Shown: positions 7,901-15,233 of the stretch, piece by piece
Layout: each line of letters starts with the position of its first letter
How positions within the stretch are numbered: the stretch's first letter is position 1
Assembly (NCBI GenBank): GCA_947581835.1
Contig: CANPVV010000005.1
Coordinates: forward strand, 1 to 63,114
Reading direction: 5' to 3'
DNA length: 63,114 bases
From: an uncultured Bacilli bacterium
GTDB taxonomy: Bacteria; Bacillota_I; Bacilli_A; RF39; UBA660
Made by a program: the position numbers and the translations under genes
Notes under the pieces: generated by a model
Seen by the model: only the letters and a program-made list of their open reading frames with translations
Databases searched by the model: none
Told to the model about the DNA's origin: nothing

Positions 7901-9047
7901 GATAAATAATTGCCATCTGATTATTTTCTTGAAAAACCTGAGAAATTTTATCTTCTTCCGAATTAGTATAAAAAAATCCTAAATTTCCTTTTAAAACATA
8001 ACTTCCCACACAAGCTACCAAAAATAATGGTAATGCTATATAACGCATTTTATAACTTGCTTTACCTATTTTATCCATCTTAAATACTGGTGTTTTCTTC
8101 TTAGTCTTAACAATTAATTTATCACACATTAAAATTAAAGTCGGTAAAACTAAAAATATACAAACTAAACTAAATAATACCCCTTTAGCTAAAACTAACC
8201 CTAAGTCTTTTCCAATTGTAAAACTCATAAATACTAAAGCTAAAAGTCCCGCGATTGTTGTAACTGAACTACTAGATATTGCCTGAAAAGCATGATGCAA
8301 AGCCTCTTTCATTGCCTCTACTTTATCCTTATATTTCTCTTTTTCTTGCTCATATCTGGAAATAAGCATAATTGAATAATCCATTGATAAAGCAAGTTGT
8401 AATATTGCACTTATTGATTTAGTTATATTTGAAACATTAGAAAATATAATATTTGTTCCATTATTAAGTAAAACAGCCATCAATATTGCCGTCAAAAACA
8501 AAAAAGGTTCCACATAAGATTCACACATTATAATCAAAATAATTAAAGCACAAAATATTGCCAATAAAACTATCCATATAGGTAGTACTTCTCCATTTGT
8601 CTGAGCAATATCGCCACTTGTATAATAAGTATAATCTTTAAAATGATCTTCAATCTCTGAAAAAACTTCACTAGCCTTCAAAGAATCTTTTTTATCATCA
8701 ACTGTTAAAGTAAACAAAGTATAATTATCTTTATTATAATCTTCACTCTCATCATAAAGTACTTCACTTACCCCATCAATATTTTCTAAATAAAGAATAA
8801 TCTCATCTATTTCCTCTTTTTTTAAATCTTGAAACATTAAATTTAAAGAACTAGTTTGATAATCACTAAACTCTTCGTTCATGATATCCATACCTTGTCT
8901 CGTTAAAGAGGTATCAGGTAAATATTGAGCCATATCATAATTAATTTTAACTTTATTCGCTAAAAAAACCGAAAATATTGTTAAAACTATCATTATAAAT
9001 AATATATAATATCGCTTATCAATAATAAAATCTGTTATTTTTCGCAA
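4962..9047 (-). CDS. Very large MMPL/RND-family transporter with helical repeats
   Basis: The 1361-residue protein has the RND/MMPL plan: one N-terminal TM, a porter domain, a five-TM block (about residues 150-315), a second extracytoplasmic region and a C-terminal block (about 1160-1355). The TM4-type motif is present in both halves (SMDYSIMLISRYE and ATIDYAILYTSYYLE). What is unusual is the second outer region (about residues 400-1130). It is filled with roughly eight degenerate repeats of 80-95 residues built on LSxxEFxxFxxxxV, LKxF and LYxYY elements. Translation starts at TTG behind GAGGG. It is divergent from a TetR gene, so a regulated exporter of lipids, peptides or drugs is likely; the substrate is unknown. 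Confidence 0.85.
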   Translation of the reverse strand: MRKITDFIIDKRYYILFIMIVLTIFSVFLANKVKINYDMAQYLPDTSLTRQGMDIMNEEFSDYQTSSLNLMFQDLKKEEIDEIILYLENIDGVSEVLYDESEDYNKDNYTLFTLTVDDKKDSLKASEVFSEIEDHFKDYTYYTSGDIAQTNGEVLPIWIVLLAIFCALIILIIMCESYVEPFLFLTAILMAVLLNNGTNIIFSNVSNITKSISAILQLALSMDYSIMLISRYEQEKEKYKDKVEAMKEALHHAFQAISSSSVTTIAGLLALVFMSFTIGKDLGLVLAKGVLFSLVCIFLVLPTLILMCDKLIVKTKKKTPVFKMDKIGKASYKMRYIALPLFLVACVGSYVLKGNLGFFYTNSEEDKISQVFQENNQMAIIYQNKDEDIIKKYLDQIDDDRLVDEVLAYGNTIDEDLTYDKLMDKVKDLGSDMDIADYLLQILYYNYYNKDINVKISLSEFINFIEDKAYNNEDLKDKIDKDMKNNIERLKNFSTKNNVNKKRTISDLASILEIDKSNVEDLMIYYLAINKNAKLSINDFVEFMDKDVLTSKKYGEKIDEEQRERIDKLKKFINKEDIIKKLDYKEMASLFAIDEMAVKDLYKYYISLSDIDLKLSINQFANFVVKNVMNNEEYEDMFDREMKDSIQLLKTFSDRGTITKDMGALELSRYLNVPEDMIKQLLLLKYKDIDDGSTFSLDEFILGSEKLVENEYIKESDISLLEMLKPFVENKDGIDNKEMNKDELKGVFDKLAPGLVDMVYDLPGKDGVKFSPKTFIETVLSFAESGGLDEATINKLKILQLAIDSGLADNPPKFSATQMAETLGLSKSDACNMYALINYYGGNTNNWTASLSELVNLIIANKENSLIKDKIDGATWSNLGFLKDIMDSTLDNDKFSYDELGRYLGIDEKMVKDIYTLYIDNRGDTVISPINFVTFILEHKDDEVLEGKLDEETLSDLDLVKQVMEGVIGEVKYSSKDLATLSSVNEDDLKLLYGLYDYKYLDKNYKVSLKEFINYLLNEVVSDKEYGKEFSKDKISKLQALREIIKGVDNGAKYTHEGIYKLVEKLTEDIDKNTIDILYIYYGSQYKYDYNYVLTIEEFVQYLNKDILNDERFNEFIDDEMREEIREAKTKISDAKNLIRGKNYSRIVLNTKYEKEGKNTFKFIENLRDKLSEGMDKFYVIGDSPMAYDMSKTFNQELTYITIITMIVIFVVVAFTFKSLIIPVILVLVIQCAVYLTMGILSLMGDNVYFIAILIVQSILMGATIDYAILYTSYYLELRRTMEVKDAVIEAYNESIHTIITSASILIIVTLIVGYFASAIASKICITISQGTLCSVLLILILLPAVLASLDKIIVKQKKME

Positions 9048-9136
9048 GATAAATATTCCCTCTTTCTAAAAAGCGTAATACATTATATGACTAACAACTA
9101 AAAAAATAAAGTATAATTTTAAACTAAGTGTCTAAA

Positions 9137-9165
9137 TTAAGACAAAAACATAAATTTTGTCTTAA
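9137..9165. promoter_or_regulatory. Probable TetR operator between divergent genes
   Basis: A perfect 11-bp inverted repeat, TTAAGACAAAA and TTTTGTCTTAA with 7 bases between, lies in the 182-bp gap between the MMPL and TetR genes. A third half-site, TGTCT at about 9129, precedes it. Position and symmetry fit an operator for the divergent TetR protein. The arms could also form a hairpin, but no transcript ends here. Confidence 0.6.
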
Positions 9166-9229
9166 AATCTTCTAAATATCATGCTATAATAATACTATAA
9201 TAATTCCCAAAAAAGAAAGGAAAATAACT

Positions 9230-9781
9230 ATGAAAGTAAAATGTCTAAATTCTTCTTCCCTAAAAACAAGAGATTCAATAAAAAAAGCTTTTGCCCTCCT
9301 AATTAATGAAAAAAAGGACCTAACTAAAATTACTGTTAAAGCTCTTGTAGCAAAAGCTGGTATCACGAGAAGTACCTTTTACACTCACTACACAAGTCTC
9401 GAAGAAGTGGCTAAAGAATATGAAACAGAAGCCATTGATCTTCTTTGTAACGAAAATCTTCTCTTAGAAACCAAAGAAGACATTATAAACTATTTTAATA
9501 ATATTATAAAATGTCTAAAAGAAAATGAATCAACTTATAAACTGCTAATTTCTACTAATGATTCTTTATTTTTCTTAGAAAAACTAAAAAGAATAGCCAG
9601 TGAAAAAATATACAATGCTTTAAAAAATTTCAACTCTAACCCCTACTTAGAATTAGACGTTTCTTTCTTCATGTCAGGAATTTGCACTGAAATAATAAAA
9701 TACTTTCGAGAATATAATCACTACACCCTAGATGAACTTCTTTTAAATATTCAAAAATGGTTTAAAGAAATCTTTCCTTAA
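9230..9781 (+). CDS. TetR-family regulator divergent from the MMPL gene
   Basis: A 183-residue TetR-type protein. The DNA-binding part is near the N-terminus (DLTKITVKALVAKAGITRST, then FYTHYTSLEEV). The remainder is helical, with a C-terminal half resembling the TetR C-terminal domains of Firmicutes exporter regulators. The ribosome binding site (GAAAGGAAAA) precedes ATG at 9230. Divergence from the MMPL gene with a strong inverted repeat between them suggests that it controls that exporter. It ends 4 bases from the stop of a convergent gene. Confidence 0.9.
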   Translation: MKVKCLNSSSLKTRDSIKKAFALLINEKKDLTKITVKALVAKAGITRSTFYTHYTSLEEVAKEYETEAIDLLCNENLLLETKEDIINYFNNIIKCLKENESTYKLLISTNDSLFFLEKLKRIASEKIYNALKNFNSNPYLELDVSFFMSGICTEIIKYFREYNHYTLDELLLNIQKWFKEIFP

Positions 9782-9784
9782 AAT

Positions 9785-11368
9785 TTAACTACAATATTTA
9801 TTAATTATTGCCTCCGCCACTTTTATTCCATCTATAGCACTCGTCATAATTCCTCCTGCATACCCAGCTCCTTCTCCACTTGGATAAACACCTTCAATAT
9901 TTGCCTCTAACATTTCATTTCGAACAATCCTAATTGGTGATGAACTTCTTGCCTCAACTCCAGCCATAACCATGTCATCTTTATCAAACCCTTTAAGTTT
10001 TAAACCAAAATTTGGAATAGCCTCCAATATTGCTTCGTTTATCTCTTCTGGAAAAATTTCTCTTAAATTACCAAACTCATATTCTCCTTTAATCATTGGC
10101 AAAATATCTCCTAATAAAGAAGATTTTTTATTTGCTTGATAATCTTTCCATAACTGAATAGGAATTTTTCCTCTACCTAACTGAAAAGCTTTCTCTTCCA
10201 ACTTTCTTTGAAATTCTAAACCCCCAAATAAATCATCAACAAAATCTTTATTATTAACTGTTACAATAACTGCACTATTAGAAACTCCACTATCTCTTTT
10301 ATAATTACTCATTCCATTTGCAACTAATCTTTCTTGTTCACTTGAGGCATTAACTACATATCCACCCGGACACATGCAAAATGTATAAACCCCTCTATTT
10401 TTCTTAGTTGTATATGTAAGCTTATAACTAGCATTTGGAAGTTTATCATAAAACTTTCCATATTGAGCCATATTAATATCCTCTTGTCTATGCATAACTC
10501 TTAAACCAACTGCAAAAGCTTTCGCTTCCATCTCTAAATTATTATTTCTAAGCATCAAAAAAGTATCTCTTGCACTATGTCCAATTGCTAAAACTAAACA
10601 CTCACAATCCCATTTTTTTTGCTCATTAACTATAATTCCTTCTAATCTATTATTTTTAATTATCAAATCTGTTAATTTTGTTTGATACCTAAACTCTCCC
10701 CCTTTACTTATAATATATTCCCGCATATTTTTAACCACGTCTCTTAAAATATCTGTTCCAATATGAGGATTATGTTCATACAATATTTCTTTTGGTGCTC
10801 CAAATTTTACAAAAGTCTCCAAAACAAACTCACCCAAATGTCTTTTATCTTTTATCAAAGTATTAAGTTTACCATCAGAAAAAGTCCCTGCTCCTCCTTC
10901 TCCAAATTGCACATTACACTCTGTATCTAAAACTCCAGTATTCCAAAATTTTTCGACAATTTCTGTTCGTTCCTCTACTTTTCTTCCTCTTTCAATAATT
11001 AAAGGTTTATATCCCATCTCAGCTAAAATATAAGCACAAAATAAACCAGCTGGCCCACTACCTACAATTACTATTCTTGATTGAAGCTTTTTCTCGCCTT
11101 TTTCTGGCCATTTATATCTCTCTATAGGACTTTCTAAAATATCTTTATTTCTATTATTTTGCAAAATCGCATCTTCATTACTAACTAAAGCATCTACTTC
11201 ATACACATAATAAATATTATTTTTATCTCTTGCATCAATGGCTTTCTTATTTATCTTTAAATCTAAAATATCTTCCCTCTTTATTTTTAATATTTTACTT
11301 ACTTTACTAATTAATAATTCTTCTTTATCTTCTAAAATATTAATTTTTACCTGTCTTACTCTAATCAT
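9785..11368 (-). CDS. FAD-dependent oxidoreductase (COG2509-like)
   Basis: The first 90 of 527 residues form an N-terminal domain of unknown role. A Rossmann FAD site follows at IVIVGSGPAGLFCAYILAE with the acidic end of strand two (LIIERG). Further family marks are FGEGGAGTFSDGKL, VLAIGHSARDTF and, near the C-terminus, GVYPSGEGAGYAGGI, which contacts FAD. Length and motif order match the uncharacterised FAD-dependent dehydrogenases widespread in Firmicutes. Its reaction is not known. The start overlaps the end of the upstream flavoprotein gene by 8 bases, so the two are translationally coupled. Confidence 0.85.
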   Translation of the reverse strand: MIRVRQVKINILEDKEELLISKVSKILKIKREDILDLKINKKAIDARDKNNIYYVYEVDALVSNEDAILQNNRNKDILESPIERYKWPEKGEKKLQSRIVIVGSGPAGLFCAYILAEMGYKPLIIERGRKVEERTEIVEKFWNTGVLDTECNVQFGEGGAGTFSDGKLNTLIKDKRHLGEFVLETFVKFGAPKEILYEHNPHIGTDILRDVVKNMREYIISKGGEFRYQTKLTDLIIKNNRLEGIIVNEQKKWDCECLVLAIGHSARDTFLMLRNNNLEMEAKAFAVGLRVMHRQEDINMAQYGKFYDKLPNASYKLTYTTKKNRGVYTFCMCPGGYVVNASSEQERLVANGMSNYKRDSGVSNSAVIVTVNNKDFVDDLFGGLEFQRKLEEKAFQLGRGKIPIQLWKDYQANKKSSLLGDILPMIKGEYEFGNLREIFPEEINEAILEAIPNFGLKLKGFDKDDMVMAGVEARSSSPIRIVRNEMLEANIEGVYPSGEGAGYAGGIMTSAIDGIKVAEAIINKYCS

Positions 11369-12557
11369 TAATATGTTCTCCCACTATCATACCACTAATC
11401 CATGCAAACCCTAAATTATAACCTCCACAATCGCCATCTACGTCTAATACCTCTCCACACAAATACAAGCCTTTAACTTTCAAACTCTCTAAAGTTTTTG
11501 GATTAACCTCTGTAAGTCTAACTCCACCTGAACACACTTGCGCATTACTAAAATCTTTAGTATTCTTAACTCTAAATTTAAAACTCCAAAGCATATCAAC
11601 TAACCCTTTTTTATCAATGTCTTGATATTTAGCATCTTCTTTAATTTTTAGCAATTTTAAAATAACTTTAATTAATTTATAATTTAAAAAGCCTTCCAAC
11701 ATTTCTTCTATTCCATAATTTTTAAATTCCAAAGCTCTATTATCTAACCATTTTTCAAACTCACTCTTACTACCTTTAAACCATGAAACTAAATTAATTT
11801 CTACCACCAATTCTTTTTCTAAAGCTAAAGATCTTGCTACTATTCCACTTAAATTAAAAACACAAATTCCACTTATTCCATAATCTGTAAACTGTACCTC
11901 TCCTGCCTCTTCTTTTATAACCTCTGCACCTTGAATTAATTTTAACTTAGCCTCACTTCTAACTCCTGCCCAATCCTTATAATAATTATCTTTCCCCACT
12001 AACTGCACTAAAGAAGGACTTACCTGAATTAATGTATGACCTAAATCTTCCACTAAACTATAAGAACCACCTTCTCTTATTCCAGCTTTACTTCCCACAG
12101 CCATAACAACCTTATCGCAAATATAAGTATTACTATCAGTAACTATCTGAAATATCGTACTCTTACTAATTTTCTTAACAGTCTCTCCCAAAACTACATT
12201 AATTCCCAATTTCTGAATTTTAACCTCTAAGACCCTTAAAATACTACTAGCTTGCATAGAATAAGGATAATAATATCCATTAATCTCTTTATAAACTATT
12301 CCCAATTTATCAAAAAAATCCAAAACCTCCTTATTTTTAGCCTCATATATTTCTTTAAAAATATCCATATCATTAGAATGATATTTATTTATATCTTGAT
12401 TTTTATTCCAAAAATTACAATGTCCATTACCTGTAACGAGTAATTTCTTTCCTAACTTATTATTTTTTTCAATAATCGTAACATTAGCTCCAGCCTCTCT
12501 CATCTTTATTGCTGCAACTAAACCTGAAGCTCCTCCCCCAATAACTATAACGTCCAT
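11361..12557 (-). CDS. HI0933/BaiN-like FAD flavoprotein
   Basis: This 398-residue protein begins with the FAD-binding fold VIVIGGGASGLVAAIKMREA and the family hallmark KKLLVTGNGHCNFWN. The C-terminal LYLCGEVLDVDGDCGGYNLG is the second FAD contact and is diagnostic for the HI0933/YhiN group, which includes the bile-acid flavoprotein BaiN. Many members are annotated only as aminoacetone oxidase family, so the substrate stays open. It is the promoter-proximal gene of a two-gene unit with the oxidoreductase at 9785-11368. Confidence 0.85.
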   Translation of the reverse strand: MDVIVIGGGASGLVAAIKMREAGANVTIIEKNNKLGKKLLVTGNGHCNFWNKNQDINKYHSNDMDIFKEIYEAKNKEVLDFFDKLGIVYKEINGYYYPYSMQASSILRVLEVKIQKLGINVVLGETVKKISKSTIFQIVTDSNTYICDKVVMAVGSKAGIREGGSYSLVEDLGHTLIQVSPSLVQLVGKDNYYKDWAGVRSEAKLKLIQGAEVIKEEAGEVQFTDYGISGICVFNLSGIVARSLALEKELVVEINLVSWFKGSKSEFEKWLDNRALEFKNYGIEEMLEGFLNYKLIKVILKLLKIKEDAKYQDIDKKGLVDMLWSFKFRVKNTKDFSNAQVCSGGVRLTEVNPKTLESLKVKGLYLCGEVLDVDGDCGGYNLGFAWISGMIVGEHIND

Positions 12558-12679
12558 CTAAAACACCGTCCTTTCTTCTAATCCTAAATCTTCAACTAAC
12601 CTCATTGTAACATACGAACAAATATATGTCAAGAATAACTTTAAAACCAAAATAAAAGATTGTTAAAACCCAAAAATAA

Positions 12680-12702
12680 AAAGATAACTAAAAGCTATCT
12701 TT
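12680..12702 (-). terminator. Terminator of the SDR gene
   Basis: AAAGATA and TATCTTT form a stem that on the minus strand is followed by TTTATTTTT. It overlaps the stop of the SDR gene. Confidence 0.65.
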
Positions 12703-13450
12703 ATGGTCTAAGTCCTGTTCCTCCCTGCAAAGTAATAGTCTCTCCCGTAATATATGATGCCCCTTCACTTGCTAAAAATAAACAAGTAGCTCCAATATCT
12801 TTTTTCGCATCTCCAAATCTTCCCATTGGAATACTACCAATTGTTTTATTATAAATATCCGGATTTTCTTCCTTCCATTTAGCTAACTCTTGAGACATAA
12901 CCAAAGGACAAACAACATTTACATTAATATTATCTGGTCCCCATTCAGTTGCAGCTACTCTACTTAAACCTCTAATTCCTTCTTTACTTGCCGCATAACT
13001 AGATTGAGCAATTCTCCCAAATAATCCAGCCCCACTAGCAAAATTAATAACTGACCCCTGTGTTTCTTTTAAATAAGGAAAGCACTCTCTCATATAATAA
13101 AATGTTGCATATAATCCACTCTCTATAGCTAAATAAAAATCTTCATCGGTATGTTCTACTAGCATTTTCCCAGACTTAGAAGCTTGAGCATTATTTATTA
13201 AAACGTCAATTCTCCCAAATTTTTTAATTGTCTCACTAACAACCATTTTAACATTACTAACTTTAGTTCCATCAGCCACAATACTTAAAACTTCCCCATT
13301 ATATAAACTCTCTAATTTTTCTTTAGCTTTATCTAAACTTTCTTGGTGCCTTCCTGTAATAACAACTCTATAACCTGCCTCTAAAAAAGCTTCTGCTACT
13401 CCAAAACCTATTCCTTTACCTCCACCTGTAATAATTACTACTTTTTGCAT
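12701..13450 (-). CDS. Short-chain dehydrogenase/reductase
   Basis: A classical SDR of 249 residues. The NAD(P) site is ITGGGKGIGFGVAEAF, NNAQAS replaces the usual NNAG, and the catalytic Ser-Tyr-Lys set is seen in VINFASGAG and SSYAASKEG. GETITLQGGTG closes the family pattern. The NNAQA variant and overall length resemble 2,4-dienoyl-CoA reductase and FabG-like enzymes, but the substrate cannot be fixed. It has its own terminator and stands alone between the flavoprotein pair and the surface-protein block. Confidence 0.85.
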   Translation of the reverse strand: MQKVVIITGGGKGIGFGVAEAFLEAGYRVVITGRHQESLDKAKEKLESLYNGEVLSIVADGTKVSNVKMVVSETIKKFGRIDVLINNAQASKSGKMLVEHTDEDFYLAIESGLYATFYYMRECFPYLKETQGSVINFASGAGLFGRIAQSSYAASKEGIRGLSRVAATEWGPDNINVNVVCPLVMSQELAKWKEENPDIYNKTIGSIPMGRFGDAKKDIGATCLFLASEGASYITGETITLQGGTGLRP

Positions 13451-13534
13451 TTATCATTCTCCTAACTATCTCTATTATAATAAAACTTAACTAAATATTC
13501 AATTAAAATTATTATTTAATTTTAAATAAAAAGA

Positions 13535-13560
13535 AAGACGAGAGGTTAAAGACTCGTCTT
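13535..13560 (-). terminator. Terminator of surface protein 1 (shared cassette element)
   Basis: AAGACGAG and CTCGTCTT form an 8-bp stem with a 10-base loop. On the minus strand TTTCTTTTT follows. The same hairpin with the same flanks occurs after all three surface-protein genes. Confidence 0.85.
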
Positions 13561-13585
13561 AAAAAGTTATTAGGTTTTTTTTAAA

Positions 13586-14992
13586 TTATTTTAGAACTTT
13601 TTTAGTTGCAGTTCCAACAACGCCTAAACTAGAGATAGCCATTGTAACTAAGCTTCCAATTGCATCAAAAGTTTTAGGATTTTCACTTGGTTGATTATCA
13701 CCAGTATTAGGTTTTTGCTCATCACTTGGTTGTTGATTATCACCAGTTGATGGATCTTCAGTAGTAGCTCCATTTTTAACAACTACAGTATCATTATCTT
13801 TATTAATAGTATAACTTGAAGTAGTTGCAATTAATTCCTTAATCGTTTCTTCATCATCATCTGGAGTTCCAGCTTGACCAGTAGTTGTACCTCCTAAAGC
13901 AACTAAACCATAGTTAAATATACCAGCATAAATAGATCCTTTAAGATCATCTTTGTCAGTATTAATATAAACAGCAGGTTGATCATTTCTACCAGCACTA
14001 CCACTAGTAAATTCTCCACCTTTAATAACTACACCTTTACCACCTAAAACTAAAGCATAACCATTACCACTAGTAACATTTTTACCCTCATGAGTAAATT
14101 TACCACCTTCAATAGTCATATTAGTTTCAGCATTAACTAAAACTGTATTTACAGTGTTATCTTTACTAACAAATTCACCATCTTTAATAGTAATATTTGC
14201 ATATCCATCAACTTTTACAGCTGCCTTACTTGTAGAAATATATTTACCTCCATTAATTGAAACAGTAGATACATTTCTCTTTGAAGTATTAGAAGCAACT
14301 AAAACAGATTGATCAGTTGTTTCAAATTCAGCATCTAAAGCAACATTAGAATTTAATGGATCAACACTAACTCCAACTTTAGCTTTTACTGAAGCACCAC
14401 TATTAATAGTAACTGTTGCAACACCACTTCCTGTAACACTTGTAGTACTTACAAAAGTCGCACTTGAAACATCATACTCTACTTCATAACTAGAAGTAAA
14501 TTGGCCTCCTCTTTCAACTTCTACCATAGATCCAGAACTAATTGAAGTTCCTGTTACTTTACTATCATCAGCACCAACAATACTTAAAGCACCTTTGTTT
14601 AGTACTTTAAATCCAGTAGATGGTAATGTTAATTCATAACCATTTAATTCAATAGTAGTTGGAACATCAATTCCAGTACCACTTGGATTAACATCTGTAG
14701 TTATAGCAGTTGTTAAAGAATTATCTTCTAATAACTTGATTTTGATACTATAAATATCAACGCCATCAGTTAAAAGTTGATTAATTTCAGTTTGAACAGC
14801 ATCAATGTCTTCAAAATATGCACTTTCATTACGTTTTTCTTCATTATCAATTACAGCATGAACAGTACATTCTTGATTTTTTCCAGAACCACAGTTTGTT
14901 GGATTATCAGTTGCAGCATCAACATTTCCCATTGTTACAAACGCAACAACAGAAATAATAACTAAACCCAATAATTTTTTTAGATTTTTCAC
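13586..14992 (-). CDS. Surface protein 1, beta-helix-like, NPKTFD sorting signal
   Basis: A 468-residue secreted protein with a GTG start behind AAAGGAG. Residues 1-26 are a signal peptide ending near VDAAT. The middle is rich in short strands with turns such as INGGKYIST, IKDGEFVS, IEGGKFTHEG and IKGGEFTSG, the look of a right-handed parallel beta-helix. A Pro/Asp/Gln/Asn-rich spacer then leads to the wall-sorting signal: NPKTFD, a hydrophobic stretch and a KKVLK tail. The motif differs from LPxTG, so a sortase of another class is implied; none lies in this window. The last 40 residues, the signal peptide and both flanks are nearly identical to the next two genes. Its promoter holds ten G residues. 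Confidence 0.85.
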   Translation of the reverse strand: MKNLKKLLGLVIISVVAFVTMGNVDAATDNPTNCGSGKNQECTVHAVIDNEEKRNESAYFEDIDAVQTEINQLLTDGVDIYSIKIKLLEDNSLTTAITTDVNPSGTGIDVPTTIELNGYELTLPSTGFKVLNKGALSIVGADDSKVTGTSISSGSMVEVERGGQFTSSYEVEYDVSSATFVSTTSVTGSGVATVTINSGASVKAKVGVSVDPLNSNVALDAEFETTDQSVLVASNTSKRNVSTVSINGGKYISTSKAAVKVDGYANITIKDGEFVSKDNTVNTVLVNAETNMTIEGGKFTHEGKNVTSGNGYALVLGGKGVVIKGGEFTSGSAGRNDQPAVYINTDKDDLKGSIYAGIFNYGLVALGGTTTGQAGTPDDDEETIKELIATTSSYTINKDNDTVVVKNGATTEDPSTGDNQQPSDEQKPNTGDNQPSENPKTFDAIGSLVTMAISSLGVVGTATKKVLK

Positions 14993-15017
14993 AATCTATT
15001 TCTCCTTTCCGACATAT

Positions 15018-15049
15018 AGTATAACACATACCCCCCCCCCGTCTGTCAA
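15018..15049 (-). promoter_or_regulatory. Promoter of surface protein 1 with a 10-G spacer tract
   Basis: On the minus strand TTGACA (15044-15049) is followed by GAC, ten G, TATGTGT and then TATACT (15018-15023), which is preceded by TGT as an extended -10. The spacer is 20 bases against an optimum of 17. A run of ten G in DNA this AT-rich is prone to slipped-strand change, which would alter promoter strength. Confidence 0.85.
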
Positions 15050-15182
15050 TAGGTTTTTTTACTAATTTTACAAAATTCAAATTTTATAAAAAATAATAAT
15101 ATTATTACTGTTAAACTAAGCCTAATAAAAAAACTACTAAAATAAACTACTATTAAAATATACACTTTTTAACACAAAAAGA

Positions 15183-15208
15183 AAGACGAGAGGTTAAAGA
15201 CTCGTCTT
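15183..15208 (-). terminator. Terminator of surface protein 2 (shared cassette element)
   Basis: Same AAGACGAG/CTCGTCTT hairpin and loop as at 13535-13560, with a T-rich run following on the minus strand. Confidence 0.85.
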
Positions 15209-15233
15209 AAAAAGTTATTAGGTTTTTTTAAAA

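Noticed and set aside
9184-9366. Minus-strand 60-residue ORF overlapping the second TetR gene start
   Set aside because: It runs antisense through the helix-turn-helix codons of a clear TetR gene and has no ribosome binding site.
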